DNA of 64,000 nt, from contig CM042145.1 in assembly GCA_023376005.1 (NCBI GenBank), positions 16,167,401 to 16,231,400 on the forward strand, given 5' to 3'. Shown here piece after piece: positions 1-12,993 of the stretch. The notes under the pieces are model-generated. The model made no database searches, was not told where the DNA came from, and saw only the letters and a program-made list of their open reading frames with translations. A program made the translations under genes and the position numbers. Source of the DNA: Doryteuthis pealeii. Lineage: Eukaryota > Mollusca > Cephalopoda > Myopsida > Loliginidae. Every line of letters begins with the position of its first letter. Position 1 is the stretch's first letter.

Positions 1-1795
1 TTTGTTTGTACAACAACTGAGTGCATTTCTTTTTATAAAAGAAAATTGCTGGAGACCGGCAAAGACCAAAGTTCAATAAAATCCATATTTTTACCCATAA
101 TTTTCCATAAGGAAAGTTAAATAAATTAAAAATTAATAAGGATAAAACATAATAAAAAGAAAACAAGACAAATAAAAATAAACAACTTAAAAATAAAAGA
201 TTATAAACCAAATATATATAAAAAGAATTTTAATTAATCTATATATAAATATAGATAAGAGATTGTGTTTGTTCAACAATTGAGTGCATGTCAAGTTTTT
301 CTCATAAAAGTTGGTTGTTCATGTGGTTGGCAGCCTTCCATCTATGAGAGACGATGGAGTAGTGTCAAAGTTTGTTGGTTTTTTTTTTCTTTTTTTTTGC
401 TTTGATTTTTTAATTTTTTAAATAATTTTTTATTTTTATTTTTATTTTTGTATTTTTAAAAATAATTTTTCTCTCTTTGAACTACATAGCCTGGGCAGAT
501 TCATATGGAGGATAAGCTGTTGCGCATGCAGCCAATGCCCCCTCTCCACACTGCCACTGTGATCCAAAGGAAAGGTAAGGTACCAATGCAGTTTGGCAAC
601 GGTAGTGTCGCAGGAGTTAATGGGTAGCACTGGATTTCAGCGTCACACTACCTTAAGCACTCCGGCTCCTGATTTTTTTCAGGGTTTTCTCCCCTAGCCT
701 TTCCTTTCAAGGCAGCAGAGGATTTTGTGTCAGACTTTCCGTTGACTGATGGGTTGCTGACCAAGGCTAAAGAGTCCCTTTCAACTTATTTGGGGATCTG
801 ACTGATGGGTTGCGTGTAGTAATTGCTGTAATCCGATTGTTGGTTTCTGAGAATGAAGTGAGATTAGGGATACTGTGTATTTTGCATTTGTGTGTCAGAT
901 AAGCAACAGTAACTTCAGGTCAGTCTTTTTTTTTTGGGGGGGGGGTAGAGGTAAGTTCACTAGAGGCGTCAAGATGGTTCTATTGTTCGCTGCGTTTATG
1001 CACACATATGCACATGTATACATGAAACATGCTCATTCATGTACACATGTGGTTATACCAGTGTGTTGTATCATCTAAGTTATGACTTAGTATAAGTCCA
1101 CATGTCATTTAAGGTTAAAAATCCGGCTTGGAGTGACTTTAGTCTACAAGCTTTGCATTTAACTGTTCATTTGTCAGTGAAGGAAAAAGTCATTTGGGGT
1201 GGAGATAGAGAAAGTCTCTTAGCACATGGGGCATGAACATGAAATAAAATAAAAAGTTAACGAAATGAAAAATGTAAGAATTAGTAATTTAGCAAGAAAA
1301 TTAATAAAAATAAAATTATAAAAACATATTTCTTTAAAACAGAATGTGACGTTTTTTCTACTTGCGAAAATTTGGAGGTGGGTCTGCAAATGGTAATTTA
1401 ACTGTCATTTAAGGTTAAAAATCTGACTTGAGTGACTTTAGTCTACAAGTTTTGGTTGTTCATGTATGTGAGGTAAAATCAATCCATTTGTCTATACTCT
1501 ACAAGAAAACATAAAGAATATTCTTTATCAAGAAATGTTTAATGTAAAATTTGTCTAGAGATTTTTGGGGGGTTTGATAAATGAATTTGAAATTATATTG
1601 TTATAGATCTATTTTTAACTTTTTAAATCCCAGGCAATGTCGGGTAGCTCTGCTAGTGCCAAATAAAATGAGAATCAAAATGATGCCTGTGTCTTAATTC
1701 ACTTACTGATTTACATTAACACATCTATGGTATATGTAATATTTTTTTTTCTCTCTAAAATAAACTAGTTCTACTTTCACAAGTCTCCTTACTGC
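1..1795. other. Intergenic AT-rich DNA
   Basis: No gene is supported here. There are poly-T runs (380-470), a stretch near 600-850 of higher complexity whose frames lack exon-like boundaries, and a short internal direct repeat (about 1110-1150 and 1405-1450, 'ttaaggttaaaaatc'). Confidence 0.4.
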
Positions 1796-2348
1796 TGTAG
1801 CGATTGTCTGCCCCTGCTGGGATGGACTTGGGTCCAGAAGGGTTATATTTCCTTGCTGCTAGGTTTTCACCTATAGGGGGCTGAGGTATTTAAGCAGTAG
1901 CCCGGGAATTCTCAGTCTCTTTCCCTCAGTCCAGCAACTACTAAACATGGGCTAGACACATGGTGTCAATGCCCATTAAGTGGGGGCTTTGCCTCCCAAC
2001 CAACAGCAAGTGATTTATTTCTCCATGAACTCTATTTAGGCATGCTGGAAATTTAAGTATTTGTTGTAGAATAGCTAACACCCCTTCAGTACTCTACCAG
2101 ATGGACTGGCTCATAACCATAAAATAGCCTACGATTAAAGTAGATTAACTAGCTGAATAATATTCAGACTGACTTTGCTGAGTTGGCTATACTGAAATGA
2201 CCCTCCTCTTTTAGTGTAAGTTTGTCTTGTTAATTGTTTGTACTTATTTGTTCTGTGTTTGTATGTATCCGTTTAGCACCGGATGCTGGTGCTTAATAAA
2301 TGTGTTAAGCACATCATTCACCTGTGTATCTTTCCACCTCACGATACA
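1796..2348 (+). mobile_element. Solo LTR, family A
   Basis: Starts TGTAG and ends ATACA, with a TATTTAAG TATA-like box near 1887 and AATAAA at 2295. It is flanked by near-matching 5-mers (actgc/actgt). Sequence blocks are shared with the LTRs at 5979 and 48878: the GTCTGCCC start, the pyrimidine-rich stretch after the TATA box, and the GGGGGCTTTGCC block. No internal coding region follows. Confidence 0.65.
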
Positions 2349-2984
2349 ACTGTATTTTATCTACTATTCCTTATAATAAATCAAGGAAAATATAATCCCA
2401 AACACGGAATTTGTTTTGTACGACAGATCAAAGTTCATAAATCATGACTGGAGTGTTGGTTCAGTGCAAAATCAAAAACATGATCAACTTGTTTGAGCAT
2501 GCTGTTATATTTATCTGTTAATAAACAAACAACTTTTGAAATTGGCAAGCTCTTCTGTCACTTGTAACTAATTTAAGATCTTTTTATTCCATTATTTTTC
2601 CTTTCTGTCTAATCAACTTTATATCAAAAAGATTATATCAAGTTTAGAGTTGTGGAGAGTTGAGTGAGCAGAAAAAAAATCATTTCAAATTCCAACTGAA
2701 TCTTCATATATTCATTTCCCAATAACATTTTTAGAAAAAGCATGAACCCACTTGTGTTGTATCTCATTACAAGATACTTTAACAAAATGTGTTATCACTG
2801 GTATGCCATGATAACTGAGGAAAAAGTGATTTAATGAACAAATAACACCCCCATGACTACCTTAATTGTGCAGCAACTAAGAGCATAGGACTATTACCCT
2901 CATAATTAATTTGGATTGGAAATGTGCCTTTCTCTGTGTACGAGGATGTTTTTTTTGTTTTTTTTACGGCATATCAACCTCAGT

Positions 2985-3480
2985 AGGTTATTTAATGCCG
3001 ATAGAGTTTTGAAATAAATCAACTCTTTATGGATAATACAATTTTTTTATAAATACATTTTTCTATTTAACCCATAGATGGGACCCTAACAGGTACTACC
3101 ACTCCAGGTCAGAGTGGACCAGGGAGCAATGGTGATGAAGGGGTGCTCCACATTCTCCAAACCTCCAAAACTGGAACCTCACCATCAGATAGAATTTAAC
3201 GTCATTCCCAGGACATGTAGACCCACAGCCACCTGCCTTCTAGCACCCATATGATAAAAAGGGGTTGGGGCCTTGCCATAAGGGCAATAGGGTTGGGAAA
3301 ATCATATAGGTGCTAGGGCTTGACATGACCAGCCGATTGATCGGAGGGTCCCTCTCCGACCGCCCGTCTAGCCCAAGATAGGGCCAAAGTGGAGTATTGC
3401 ATGTCATGAACTGCTCATCCACCTGGGCTCTATCCTTAAGCATCACGGGTCGCCACCCATGGCCAACAGGTGGCCCCATT
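2985..3480 (-). repeat. Dispersed repeat C copy (minus orientation)
   Basis: Matches 20970-21390 and 36160-36550 in reverse orientation. Shared blocks include the segment about three-figure 'gtggtagtacctgttag', the 'ctagcacctatatgat' block and the 'aatgacgttaaa' block. Probably a SINE-like or LINE-tail repeat. Confidence 0.7.
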
Positions 3481-4260
3481 GGGGGAGTCTTACCCCTCTG
3501 CAGAGGTGCAGTCGGTGCATTCTAACGCCCGACCGACAGGGCGGTGTTACGAGGATGGGAAATGGCCTTGGGGTTGGAAACCAATATGTGCCTTTCTCTG
3601 TTGTATGAGAATGAGAAATGGTTTTAGGTGTCAAGCATCAAAAATATATGTATATACATCTCTCTATATGCATGGAAACTTATTTTGTGGATTGGATATC
3701 AAAAAGTAAATCAAATTATTTGTTCATATTTATTTGATGCTAGAATATTCATTTGTTATTCTCTACAATATGCATAACAATTTTATAGGCAACCTTTTTT
3801 TCGTTAAATATGAATTTCCACTCTTTAATATTAGTGAACATGTATCCATATTATTGAATATGAAATATCTATGTCATTTTAATGGATTTTTGAATAAAAT
3901 GACACTCTACCAGGTGGCAAATGTGTGGTCAAGCCATTTCATTAACATAGCATTCTAATATCACATTCATTTGAACATATTACTCTTCTCTTTTTTTTTA
4001 TAGAATTACTTTCTCAAATTTCTGTGTAATAATTATATGTAAATTTATAGATACGTATGAACTTATAACTGAAATTTCATGTTATTGAAGTTGACTGGTC
4101 AAGTCTTAATCAAATATAATATGTGACAAGAGATGACAGCTTGTTTATATTTAAAATCATTTCTCTATTTGTGCAATGTAAACACACACATGATTGATGA
4201 GTCATCAGTAAGTTCAAGCTTATTCAACATGTTATATAGACGCTCAGTCTGGCTATATAC

Positions 4261-4640
4261 AAGGTGAGTCGTAAAAGTGTTGAGATTGAAGCTGTATTTA
4301 CCAAGATAGAAATGAACAATGAATGGTTCATTAATTTTTTTCAGAATACAAGGTGTGTCATAAAAGTGCCGAGTTTGAAGCTGTATTTACCAAAATAGAA
4401 ATGAACAATGAATGGAATATTAATTTTTTCAGAATACAAGGTGTGTCATAAAAGTGCCGAGTTTGAAGCTGTATTTACCAAAATAGAAATGAACAATGAA
4501 TGGAACATTAATTTTTTCAGAATACAAGGTGTGTCATAAAAGTGCCGAGTTTGAAGCTGTATTTACCAAAATAGAAATGAACAATGAATGGAATGTTGAA
4601 TTTTTCAGAATACAAGGTGTGTCAAAAAGTACAAAAAAAT
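4261..4640. repeat. Tandem array of an 88-bp unit (MITE-derived)
   Basis: Four units with spacing 89, 88, 88 and 88 bp. Each starts aggtgtgtca and contains 'gctgtatttaccaa' and 'atgaacaatgaatgg'. The unit is the internal segment of the mariner-like MITE found complete at 48344-48589. Confidence 0.9.
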
Positions 4641-5978
4641 GTTCAAATCTATGAAACATATGGAAATATTACTACAGACTCATATTCTTTACCTTGATTA
4701 TAGATATGTATCAAACTCACTTTTGCACATACATGTTTGCTTGGTCTCGGATTGTGCAAACACATAGTGTATCCTTCTCATAGGAGTGTCAGCAAAATAC
4801 AATAACTAACCCCACCCCCCCAACAGACTAGTGAACATAACATATCAGCTAGCAGCAGTCAGCATGAGTTAACGTACCCAAATGATTCAACCCTGTCACA
4901 CACAATATGCAGCGAGTCAACCTACCCTAACAGTTCAATCCCATCACACACAAAGCCATACCCTCTCTTCCCATGTGACTACATGCAGAGCAAGAGACAT
5001 AACGTCATTATCTGTATATCAACCACTTCTAATAGTTCACCTTAGACCTGGTATAAACACTGAAAATAACTGTTGCAACCTCAGACAAGGAGTAATGGTG
5101 AGAGCCAGTCTGACAATAAACTCAAACATCCCTATAATTCCCTATCACTACTAAACTAGATCACCACTTCATCTTGACTACTAGTAATACCTTAAAAACA
5201 CAATAGAACGCTTGTCTGTACAACTCAAGTAGCTAGAATAAATGTGCTGCCCACTATAACTTGTCCAGTCCCACTCTACCATATGTGAAACTGAAGCCAC
5301 AAGCTAAACTTCTTTTATTGTCCACTGCCTCATCCTGACTACAGGTACTACCTTAAAGACACAAACAGAACTCTTCATTGAACAAACTTTCTAACTGTAC
5401 ATATTTCTTTTCTATAAATGTTGCATTCATATATACACGTTTCCTTGTCGTTTGTCTTTTCATTATTTACCTCTTATCACCCTTCTTCTTCTCCAACCCA
5501 GCATTACCATGCAACCCTTATAACATATATTAGCATATTTGTATTGTAAATAAACAAATTTCTTATCCGTTTCAATTTTTCACTCCAAGTTGGAGTCCTG
5601 ATTTATTTGCTCACTGAAAAATTATTCCTTTCTGTTTCACAAGCTCAATTGCTTAATAAGGCTTAAATATTTCCCACTCCCCCATTGTCTGAAGAAGCCC
5701 CCAAAATTTCCTACATCTATAATCTATATTTTATCAAGTATGTTTATTCTGCCTTCTCTTGTCTGCAAAGATCAGACAGATAGCTTAACCAAGCAGTCTT
5801 TAATAACATCAAACAATTGTATGAAAAAACAAAAAAGGGAAAACTGAAGACAATAGATTTAACATGTATGTTATATATTGAACATAAACACAAACAAACA
5901 ATTAAACAGGATGACAAAAGGGATGAAAAGTTCAAAAGTCCTTAACAGACCTCAGCGGTAAAAAAAAAGTATTGAGTC

Positions 5979-6407
5979 TGTAGCGTTAGTTTCGTATTTG
6001 CCTGGGAGAGTTGTCTGCCCGGTTTAGTTTGCTGGTGCCTGCTAGGGGGCTATAGTATTTAAGTGCCGGGTCCAAACCCTTTCGGCCTCTTTTCCTGTGC
6101 CTGATACTACGAGACACATGGGTTAGTTAAGGTCTAACCCTTCTCGTTGGGGCTTTGCCCCCTTACATTACTGTAAGTCATTTACAGCATGGACTATCCC
6201 TAGTCTCATGTCTGTACTTTTTGTATATCTTGTACCATTCATGAACGTGTCTTCATCTTTATTTATGTACTCTTTGTTTATGTACCCTTTTACCTATGTA
6301 CTTTGTATCTCGTCATATCCATGTGCTGTATATATTAAATGTTTTTGTCTGTTAACCTTTGTCGGAGTCATGTATCCAATATGTATACCTTTTGAACTAT
6401 TCGTACA
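5979..6407 (+). mobile_element. Solo LTR, family A, with 4-bp target duplication
   Basis: Starts TGTAG and ends GTACA. It is flanked directly by AGTC at 5975-5978 and 6408-6411. It has a TATTTAAG box near 6057. The flanks match the leader-type repeat at 53990, so this LTR inserted into an older retroelement fragment. Confidence 0.7.
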
Positions 6408-6411
6408 AGTC

Positions 6412-6838
6412 TATCAAGTTGATTTGGAGAGCAGTGAGTAAATGCATAATGTCGTCTTGGTGTTTTGGAAAGAATTGCAGAATCGTCCAAATATGCGGGA
6501 AAAGGGTCTGGTGGGGCACATATTGATTTTCACATATGCATTGGGGTTGGGTAGGGTGTAAGTGTTGATTGTCCCGTAATCCTCGGATTCATGGAGAGGT
6601 CGGACACAGGGATGGGAAGGACTTTACTTATGCATCAAATTTACAGAACGGTCAGAAAATTTTGTCACTCCTACATAGTTGGTCAAAGAACAGTGAGTAA
6701 ATGTGTGATGTCGTCTCGGTGTTTTGGAAAGAATTGCTGAATCGTCCAAATAAGTGGGAAAGGGTCAAGTGGACTGTGTTGATTGTCACATATGCATCAG
6801 GGCGGGGTACAAAAGAATGGATAGATTCTGAGAAGAGT
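6412..6838 (+). repeat. Retroelement leader-like repeat, internally duplicated
   Basis: Two diverged copies (about 6427-6557 and 6684-6810) share 'gtgagtaaatg', 'ggtgttttggaaagaa' and 'cacatatgcat'. A third relative lies at 54005-54130. The stretch ends in a (GTAT)n run at 6845-6870. Confidence 0.6.
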
Positions 6839-8349
6839 CAATGAAAGTATGTATGTATGTATGTATGTAAGCAGAACAATGTTTTTTATATTTTGCTAAA
6901 ATATAGTTTTTATATTTTATATAAAAATGTAATTCTCAATATTTTGCTCAAATATATACTCATAACATTAGTTAGTTTTACACCATAGATATAACTAGAA
7001 GCGGCTACCCAGCGTAACTGGTAGAGAGTGGGAGCAAATAAACCCTGGTGTAATGATTTGTTTACTTTTGAGATTTACAAATGCAGGACATTTTAAGTAA
7101 ATTTCAATGCTATTTCTATATATATATATTTTAATTTTTAAATATCTTAAAATATAAATCAAATCTTCATAATTTTTGTACAAAAAGCAAGAACTGGTGA
7201 TATTTAATGTGTATATATATTTACTTTGTCATTAATTGTTTTATTTTTCTAGTTTCATCCGGACATACATACACACCAATTGCCCTTTATATATGTATAG
7301 ATTTATTTTTGGCCATGCCATCCCAAATGTAGTGACACATATGGCCGAAGGTAATATTAGTTTGCGTGTATAATACACATCCCTAGCTTAAGAATAGGGG
7401 GGGTAGCATATTATATACAAATAAGTATGGTACTTTTAGATGTTAAAATTACCTTTTAACCATTTTAACGAATCAAATAAAGGTTTTATGATTCAATTTT
7501 TATTAAGTACCACATGAAAAAATTTATAAGTTGATTATTGACAGCAATGATCTATTGATTAATTTCAGCTTGTATTCAATATGTAAGTAATTTCCTGTAC
7601 CAGATTTGATTTTCTATTTTAGTTATTATAAACCAGATAAATGACATTTCAATCAATCACAAAGTTTGTTCATTTTACTAAATGTCAGTAAGAGTTATGA
7701 ACCTAGTATGTGTCTAAAAAAAGCCAACAGAGTTATCTCCTCTTTTATTTATAGAAGCTAATACAAATAAATGACAAGTGCTGATTAAAATCTTGAGTCA
7801 ACATATGGTCTTCATAGTAACAGCAGCGAGATAGGAGAATATTTATTGTCAAGATAGAGACTGGCCCCTTTTTTGCTTTGTCAGTATATTCTATAGATGC
7901 TTTTAGCTGAGATATTTACTAAGCAGTCATTATTTTCTTAATTCAATTGGACTTATAGGGATACAATAAATAATTATCCCCCTAAGAAAATTGACATGTC
8001 CATTAGGAGCTGCATCGAGTGTCACATAAGAGTCACAGAAATCCATTCTCAACCTCTTTTGTCAAGACAATTTCAGCTTATTTGAGGACAGCTTGGCAAA
8101 TTGTCATCTTGAGAAGTGAAAAATCATGGACTAGACTGACTATTCATGTCTTGGGTTCATTCTATTTGCTGGGTTGAAAATTTGAAGGGTGGTTGAAGAA
8201 TTCAATAATTCTTCCCTCCAGGTTGAATATGGAATGGACTGACCGTTCATGACTTGAGGTTGCTTTAATTGCTATTCGGCAGCTCTTACATTCACTATAG
8301 AATTCGATAATTCTATCTGGCATGATAACTTGAAGTTTAGAAGACTTCT

Positions 8350-8754
8350 CTTTGTGGTAGGTATCCATTAGGGGTGAAATATGGATGATTTTCAGGTTTC
8401 TCGCCAGACTCCCAATCTGTTCTTTACAACATTATGGTTTGGAGTATAAAGGACTTCATTCCGCAGTAAAGATTAAATCTTAGCCCACTCGCTTTCCGAG
8501 ATTTTCAGTTGAAGTCCTGGTTGTTGACTAGACACTGAATATCTCATTTCCTTTCCCTCCCTAGGGAAAAATGGTCGTTTCTCTCTTCCAATTTATTTTC
8601 CCTTCCTTGGAGAAAATGTCTATTCCTTTCTTCCATTCATTTTCACTTCCTTGGGGAAAATGTCTGTGCTGCGGGCTTGTGCCTCTAAGACATCTTGTCT
8701 CAGACATAAAATGTATTTGTCCAACTTCTTTTCTGACTACCATCATATGTCACA

Positions 8755-8786
<32 letters not shown>

Positions 8787-9362
8787 AATTTCCAATGCAG
8801 TACACACATTTTAAAATGCCTATCCAATAGGCACCCCAGCTGGGAGCTGCCTCAAAAGGAACAGTCTTTGCTTTTCACTGCACTCTTCTGGTTGTGGTAC
8901 GAGAGGTGCATGGAAAATAAACTTTATAAATTGTGTGATACCATTTCCAAACAACATCCTTTTATTTAATAAACATAAAATATATTTTGTAAATAAAAAC
9001 TATTTTCATTTAAATAAACATATCTGCATTTCTCTATTTTAATATAAAAATGTGTTTTCGTCTAAAGTTTTATAATTTAAAAAAAATCCTATTGAATTAA
9101 CAACAACATGAAATAACTAATTTTTAAAAATTAAAATCAAAAACTATTTTAGTATAAAAACGTGCTTTTGGGTTGCAAATATACATGAACAAACTTTTAA
9201 AAAAACTTACATTGAAATTCTAAAGCAAAAAAAAATCCTGAAATCATCCATATTTCACTCCTAATGGATACCTATTTGTGAACAAACAACCGGGAATTTA
9301 AGTTGAAAAGCAAAAGGTGTTCCTTTCAAAACAGCTTCCAGCTGGGGTGCCTACTGGTCCGT
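8350..9362. repeat. Composite region with inverted segments
   Basis: 8355-8400 is inverted at 9240-9285 ('aatatggatgatttcag' class), and 8820-8880 is inverted at 9300-9362 (the 'cagctgg' segment). A (TG)n microsatellite lies at 8762-8786. No coding content is supported. Confidence 0.5.
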
Positions 9363-9404
9363 AAAATCAACAACATACACAAGAATGTCATTATATCAAG
9401 TCTT

Positions 9405-9700
9405 TTAGTTCCTTTTTAGCTCAGTCAGTAGAGCATCTACCACAAGATTCCATATTTGATACAGGCCCAACCATTGTGGGGATTAAAATAAAAAAATTAA
9501 AATTAAAATAACAAACGCCCATGAGCCTTCACCGGAAAAATCCTCCTCACGTGTGGAAAAAGGACCCACTTCCGACCCCCAAGGGAATCTCTCGGCCATT
9601 TGAGTTGAGGTCTTAACTGTATCTAGACACATATTTCCTTGCCACGTGGTGGCCATGACCGGTGAATAAAGCCGAAACCATTTTCTGTCTTTGTCTGTTT
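9405..9700 (+). mobile_element. tRNA-derived SINE
   Basis: The head 'tagctcagtcagtagagc' matches a tRNA A-box region. A degenerate B box lies about 30 bp later. The body carries a simple A-rich link at 9485-9515 and then a non-tRNA segment ending near 9700. Confidence 0.6.
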
Positions 9701-10299
9701 CTTTTCATTCCTTAAATCCCTTTCTTTTCAGAGCGACCACCAAATAAGATGGGGTTAAAAGCAAACCCTTAGAACACACACCAAGAATACCTGTAGTGAG
9801 AAAGGAGATCTACCTCGTGCAACACGGTGTGACAGAGAAAGTGGCAGGCGTGAAGACTTGCCGTATTCTCAAAGGAAGCGGGCTAGGCTTTGCCTGGCAT
9901 GTAGGACTGACCTAGAGTCGAACCCGCTTCCTTCAGAATGTGAGAGCTGTGGACGATCAGTGAAATAAGAAATAGCATAGTGGCCTGGATGTAGGTGGTC
10001 GCGCCATGCTGATGAGTGTCGCACGTGCTGCATGGACAATTATGAGTGAGGAGCCCGGATGTGGTGAAATTGAGGTGTATTTAAAGGACTTATTCTCACA
10101 GACCGGAGGGAACGACTGCAGTAGTATTTTGTTGTCGAGACGAGCGGGACACAGAAATAATTTTGGATATTGGATTTTGGAGCATGATACAGTTGGGAGT
10201 GTTTAGACTGTCGATTGGAACCTTGCGTCAGAATTGACTGTGACCCCCCCCACCACTGATTAGAATAACTACAGCCACCTTTTTACCTTTAAAACATTA

Positions 10300-10490
10300 A
10301 ACCCCTTGTCATCCCATCACCAACTCAGTGCATGAGTAGCATAGCTTGGATCTGTGCAGTAAAGTGGGGAGCTGATGGGAAGTGTGACGCTCCACCACAG
10401 ACGCAAAAACAATCTCCCTGGTCTAGTACTAGTGAAAAGGGATAGACTTCCTCGCTGTCTAGATGATACCGACAATACACCACTTTACTT
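10300..10490 (+). mobile_element. SINE family B, 5'-truncated copy
   Basis: Shares 'gcatgagtagca', 'ggatctgtgcagtaaagtg' and 'gtgaaaagggaatagac'-type blocks with the full copy at 42603-42830. The tRNA head is missing. Confidence 0.7.
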
Positions 10491-10861
10491 ACTTTTTACT
10501 TACATGACAGTAATATTAACGTTTAGAATAATATGAGACATTACTCTGTAAAATGAAACAATCTTTTCAATTTTTGAACACAAATGTCGGAAATTTTTCC
10601 CTTTTCAGAAGAATTCCGACCTTTAAAATTTAACCAACACCGAGAAAAGAAAATAGGAGGGAAATGAACTACAAATGATCTTGCTTGAAAATAAGAAAGA
10701 ATTTCTTTACAAGTATCTCCAAAAGGAGGCAAAAAATTAAGATATATAATACAAAAAATTGCATGTAATTCCCATGCGGGCATCAGCTAACTTGATACAA
10801 ATTTAGGCGCCAAATAACAATTTACAGAAATATTATGGACTCTCTCGTTGATTTTTGACGC

Positions 10862-11240
10862 ATGAGGGTTCACACACACAATGAACACCCATACAGTGAT
10901 TTGTTTATAGTGGTGAAGGCTTGTGTTGGACCATTCACACTTTTTGGCACAGTCGATAGGAAAGAATTGGTGCATCAAGGGTTGCCACAAACCCAATTAA
11001 CGACCGACCTCAGGAATTTTGAATTCAGAGTTATCCCTCTCCTAGACTGGTTACCTACCCAAGGTTGAAGGGCCCAGTCTGCCCTACTATTTAACCCATA
11101 GCTGGAGGGAGAATATATGGATTCATACCTTTCCCAAGGGTATTAGCGCTATGTGAAATGCCAACAGCTTCGTATAGGAATTGAACTCGAATCGACGAGT
11201 CCATTTCCCACGACTCTAACCACTAGCCCACGCGCCTCCA
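10862..11240 (-). mobile_element. SINE family A, long form with extra 3' tail
   Basis: The minus strand has a tRNA-like head (A-box gtgggctagtggtt, B-box ttcgagttcaattcc) and the shared body. A further segment of about 150 bp follows (10862-11010), also present after the body in the copy at 26104-26460. Confidence 0.75.
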
Positions 11241-11770
11241 TATATTCACACACAAAAAAGGAGGAAGCTTTGACTTACTGGTAGTGTAAGGGTGTAAACA
11301 ATAAAAACACAACCCTTAAAAAATATCTTCTCTTACGCAGGAGAGACAAAAACAGTCTGACAGTTCGAAAGCAATGCGAAGGCTACTAGCCTTAGATTTT
11401 TCTAAACAGAAAAAGGGGTAAAGTCTTTTTTTACAATATTCTTGCCTCTATCGCCAAAGTGAAAGGCTCTTTGTCTTGGCACAAGTATGTCGTCGCTGTT
11501 TTTTCTTGCTCATGGGCTCTCGTCAATCCGTGCCGAAAGTGTAGACAATTTGCTGCTTGGTTCTTCTCTCGTCAGAAGTTAGGTTTTTGCGCGATGTATT
11601 GTGTCCTTTCTCACCGAAGGTATTCATTAGAACCACCGTGCTTGTTTCAAGGGATCTGGGCTGGCGTCAGATAGCAGTAAACCACATTCTGCAATAAAAT
11701 TCCTTGTGGGGCCTGGCCAATGTCAGTTTCTAGCTTACTCGGGCTCTCGTCAGCCCGCGCAAAGTATAGA

Positions 11771-12133
11771 CTGTAGGGACTAGAACTCTCCTGTGCCTTG
11801 GGGACAGGAAGTAGAAAAAGTAACGTCCCCGGTCGGGTTGAGTGGAAGACCCTTTTGGTACCAACGAGTGAGCCTCGTAGAAGCGAGCTCTTATGTCAGT
11901 CCCCGGTGACTGAAGGAATTTCCCCTCAGTGAGGGAGTCACAACTGAAGACTCATCCTGAGCACCCCCCTCATCGAGGGAGATATAAGAACTGTGAGTAC
12001 TGCCCCTAGTACTTGTTATATTGTCTGTTATTGTGTTTACATGTAATAAAATAGGTTAAAAGATACATGTGCTTTCATTTTTGTCATTGCTTTCTGTGAA
12101 CCTATATTTTGTTTCTCATAAACTGTAGAACAG
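11771..12133 (+). mobile_element. LTR-like segment
   Basis: GC-richer than its surroundings, with TATA-like 'gatataagaac' near 11980 and AATAAA-type signals near 12045. It begins TGTAG and ends GAACA. No second copy in the window and no clear target duplication. Confidence 0.3.
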
Positions 12134-12639
12134 CAATTCTTACAAGACAATCTGCTGGTTTTTTCGCCACAGTGAGAGGAGTGTCTTCTCACCTTGACCC
12201 AGGTTGAAAAAAAAAGAGACAGATATTGGTGTCACATGACCAATGTCCAGCTTCCTGAGCCAGCCACAGGGGCCTTTTCTTTTGTTTATTTTTGTAGCAG
12301 AATACAAAACAAGAGATATTGAAAGACAGACAAAAATAAAGGGGGCATGCAAAATATCATACAGGTTTTTGGAATAAATAAAATTTCCAATAAAAGTGAT
12401 TTTGCGCACTTTAGTTTTTCTCTGTGTTTGAAATAACAACAAAGGAATATTTCATTTAAATAAAATATCAACAAGTTAATAATTTTTCTGTACATGGTGT
12501 ATTTGTTTTTAATGTTTTTTTTGTTATTGATTTCTAAGAAGAAACTTTTATAAGTTTTTTTTTAAACTCTTAATAACGTGTGTATGGTAAGTACATAAAT
12601 TACTTCATACTTAGCGTCAGATTTCGTAAATCTTGGGGC

Positions 12640-12870
12640 TAATTTAAGGTTTAAAATGGATTCAAAATTAATTACATATGTAATTATGTCTCAGACCTAA
12701 TATACTACCTGACACTACCTGAAAAGTAAGATATTAATATTATTATAATATTATTTTTACTGATGCTCATTATTACCTTTCGACTAAAACAAGAAGTTGA
12801 CCTTAAATAATCAATTTAATCTTAATTCGTTAAGTGAAAATCTGAGCCTAAATTGTTGGTGCCTATATCA
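12640..12870 (+). repeat. Repeat shared with 18040-18215
   Basis: Common blocks include 'ttacatatgtaat', 'aatgctcatta', 'cgactaaaacaa' and 'gtgaaaatct', with 'aaattgttggtgc' at the end. The two copies are in direct orientation about 5.4 kb apart, on either side of PRDX4 exon 1. Confidence 0.65.
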
Positions 12871-12909
12871 TCAGATTTCGTAAAAAGCATTACATTTCAT
12901 AACATTTCA

Positions 12910-12993
12910 CGGAAATACCCGAAACCTTTGAGACGCTAGGGTTAGAGATTGGGTTAGTGTTAGGGTTAGATTAGGCTACTTCGGGAGTTTCCG
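12910..12993. repeat. Hairpin with degenerate TTAGGG repeats in its loop
   Basis: Near-inverted ends (cggaaatacccga and tcgggagtttccg) flank several GGGTTA-type repeats between 12938 and 12973. Confidence 0.5.

Noticed and set aside
442..630. Minus-strand 62-codon frame
   Set aside because: No splice signals or recognisable domain; the region reads like an old repeat.
8571..8969. 132-codon plus frame
   Set aside because: Runs through a (TG)n microsatellite and inverted-repeat segments; chance frame.
9411..9480. Functional tRNA gene
   Set aside because: The A-box region is good, but the acceptor and T arms do not pair and the sequence continues as a SINE body.
11730..11760. Minus-strand CUGACGA with GAAA near 11.72 kb
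   Set aside because: Helix II is only 3 bp with a mismatch at the core, and helix III/cut site do not fit.
12140..12495. Two overlapping minus-strand frames
   Set aside because: Low-complexity F/L/K/I-rich translations of AT-rich DNA with no exon boundaries; not a convincing second exon of the divergent gene.
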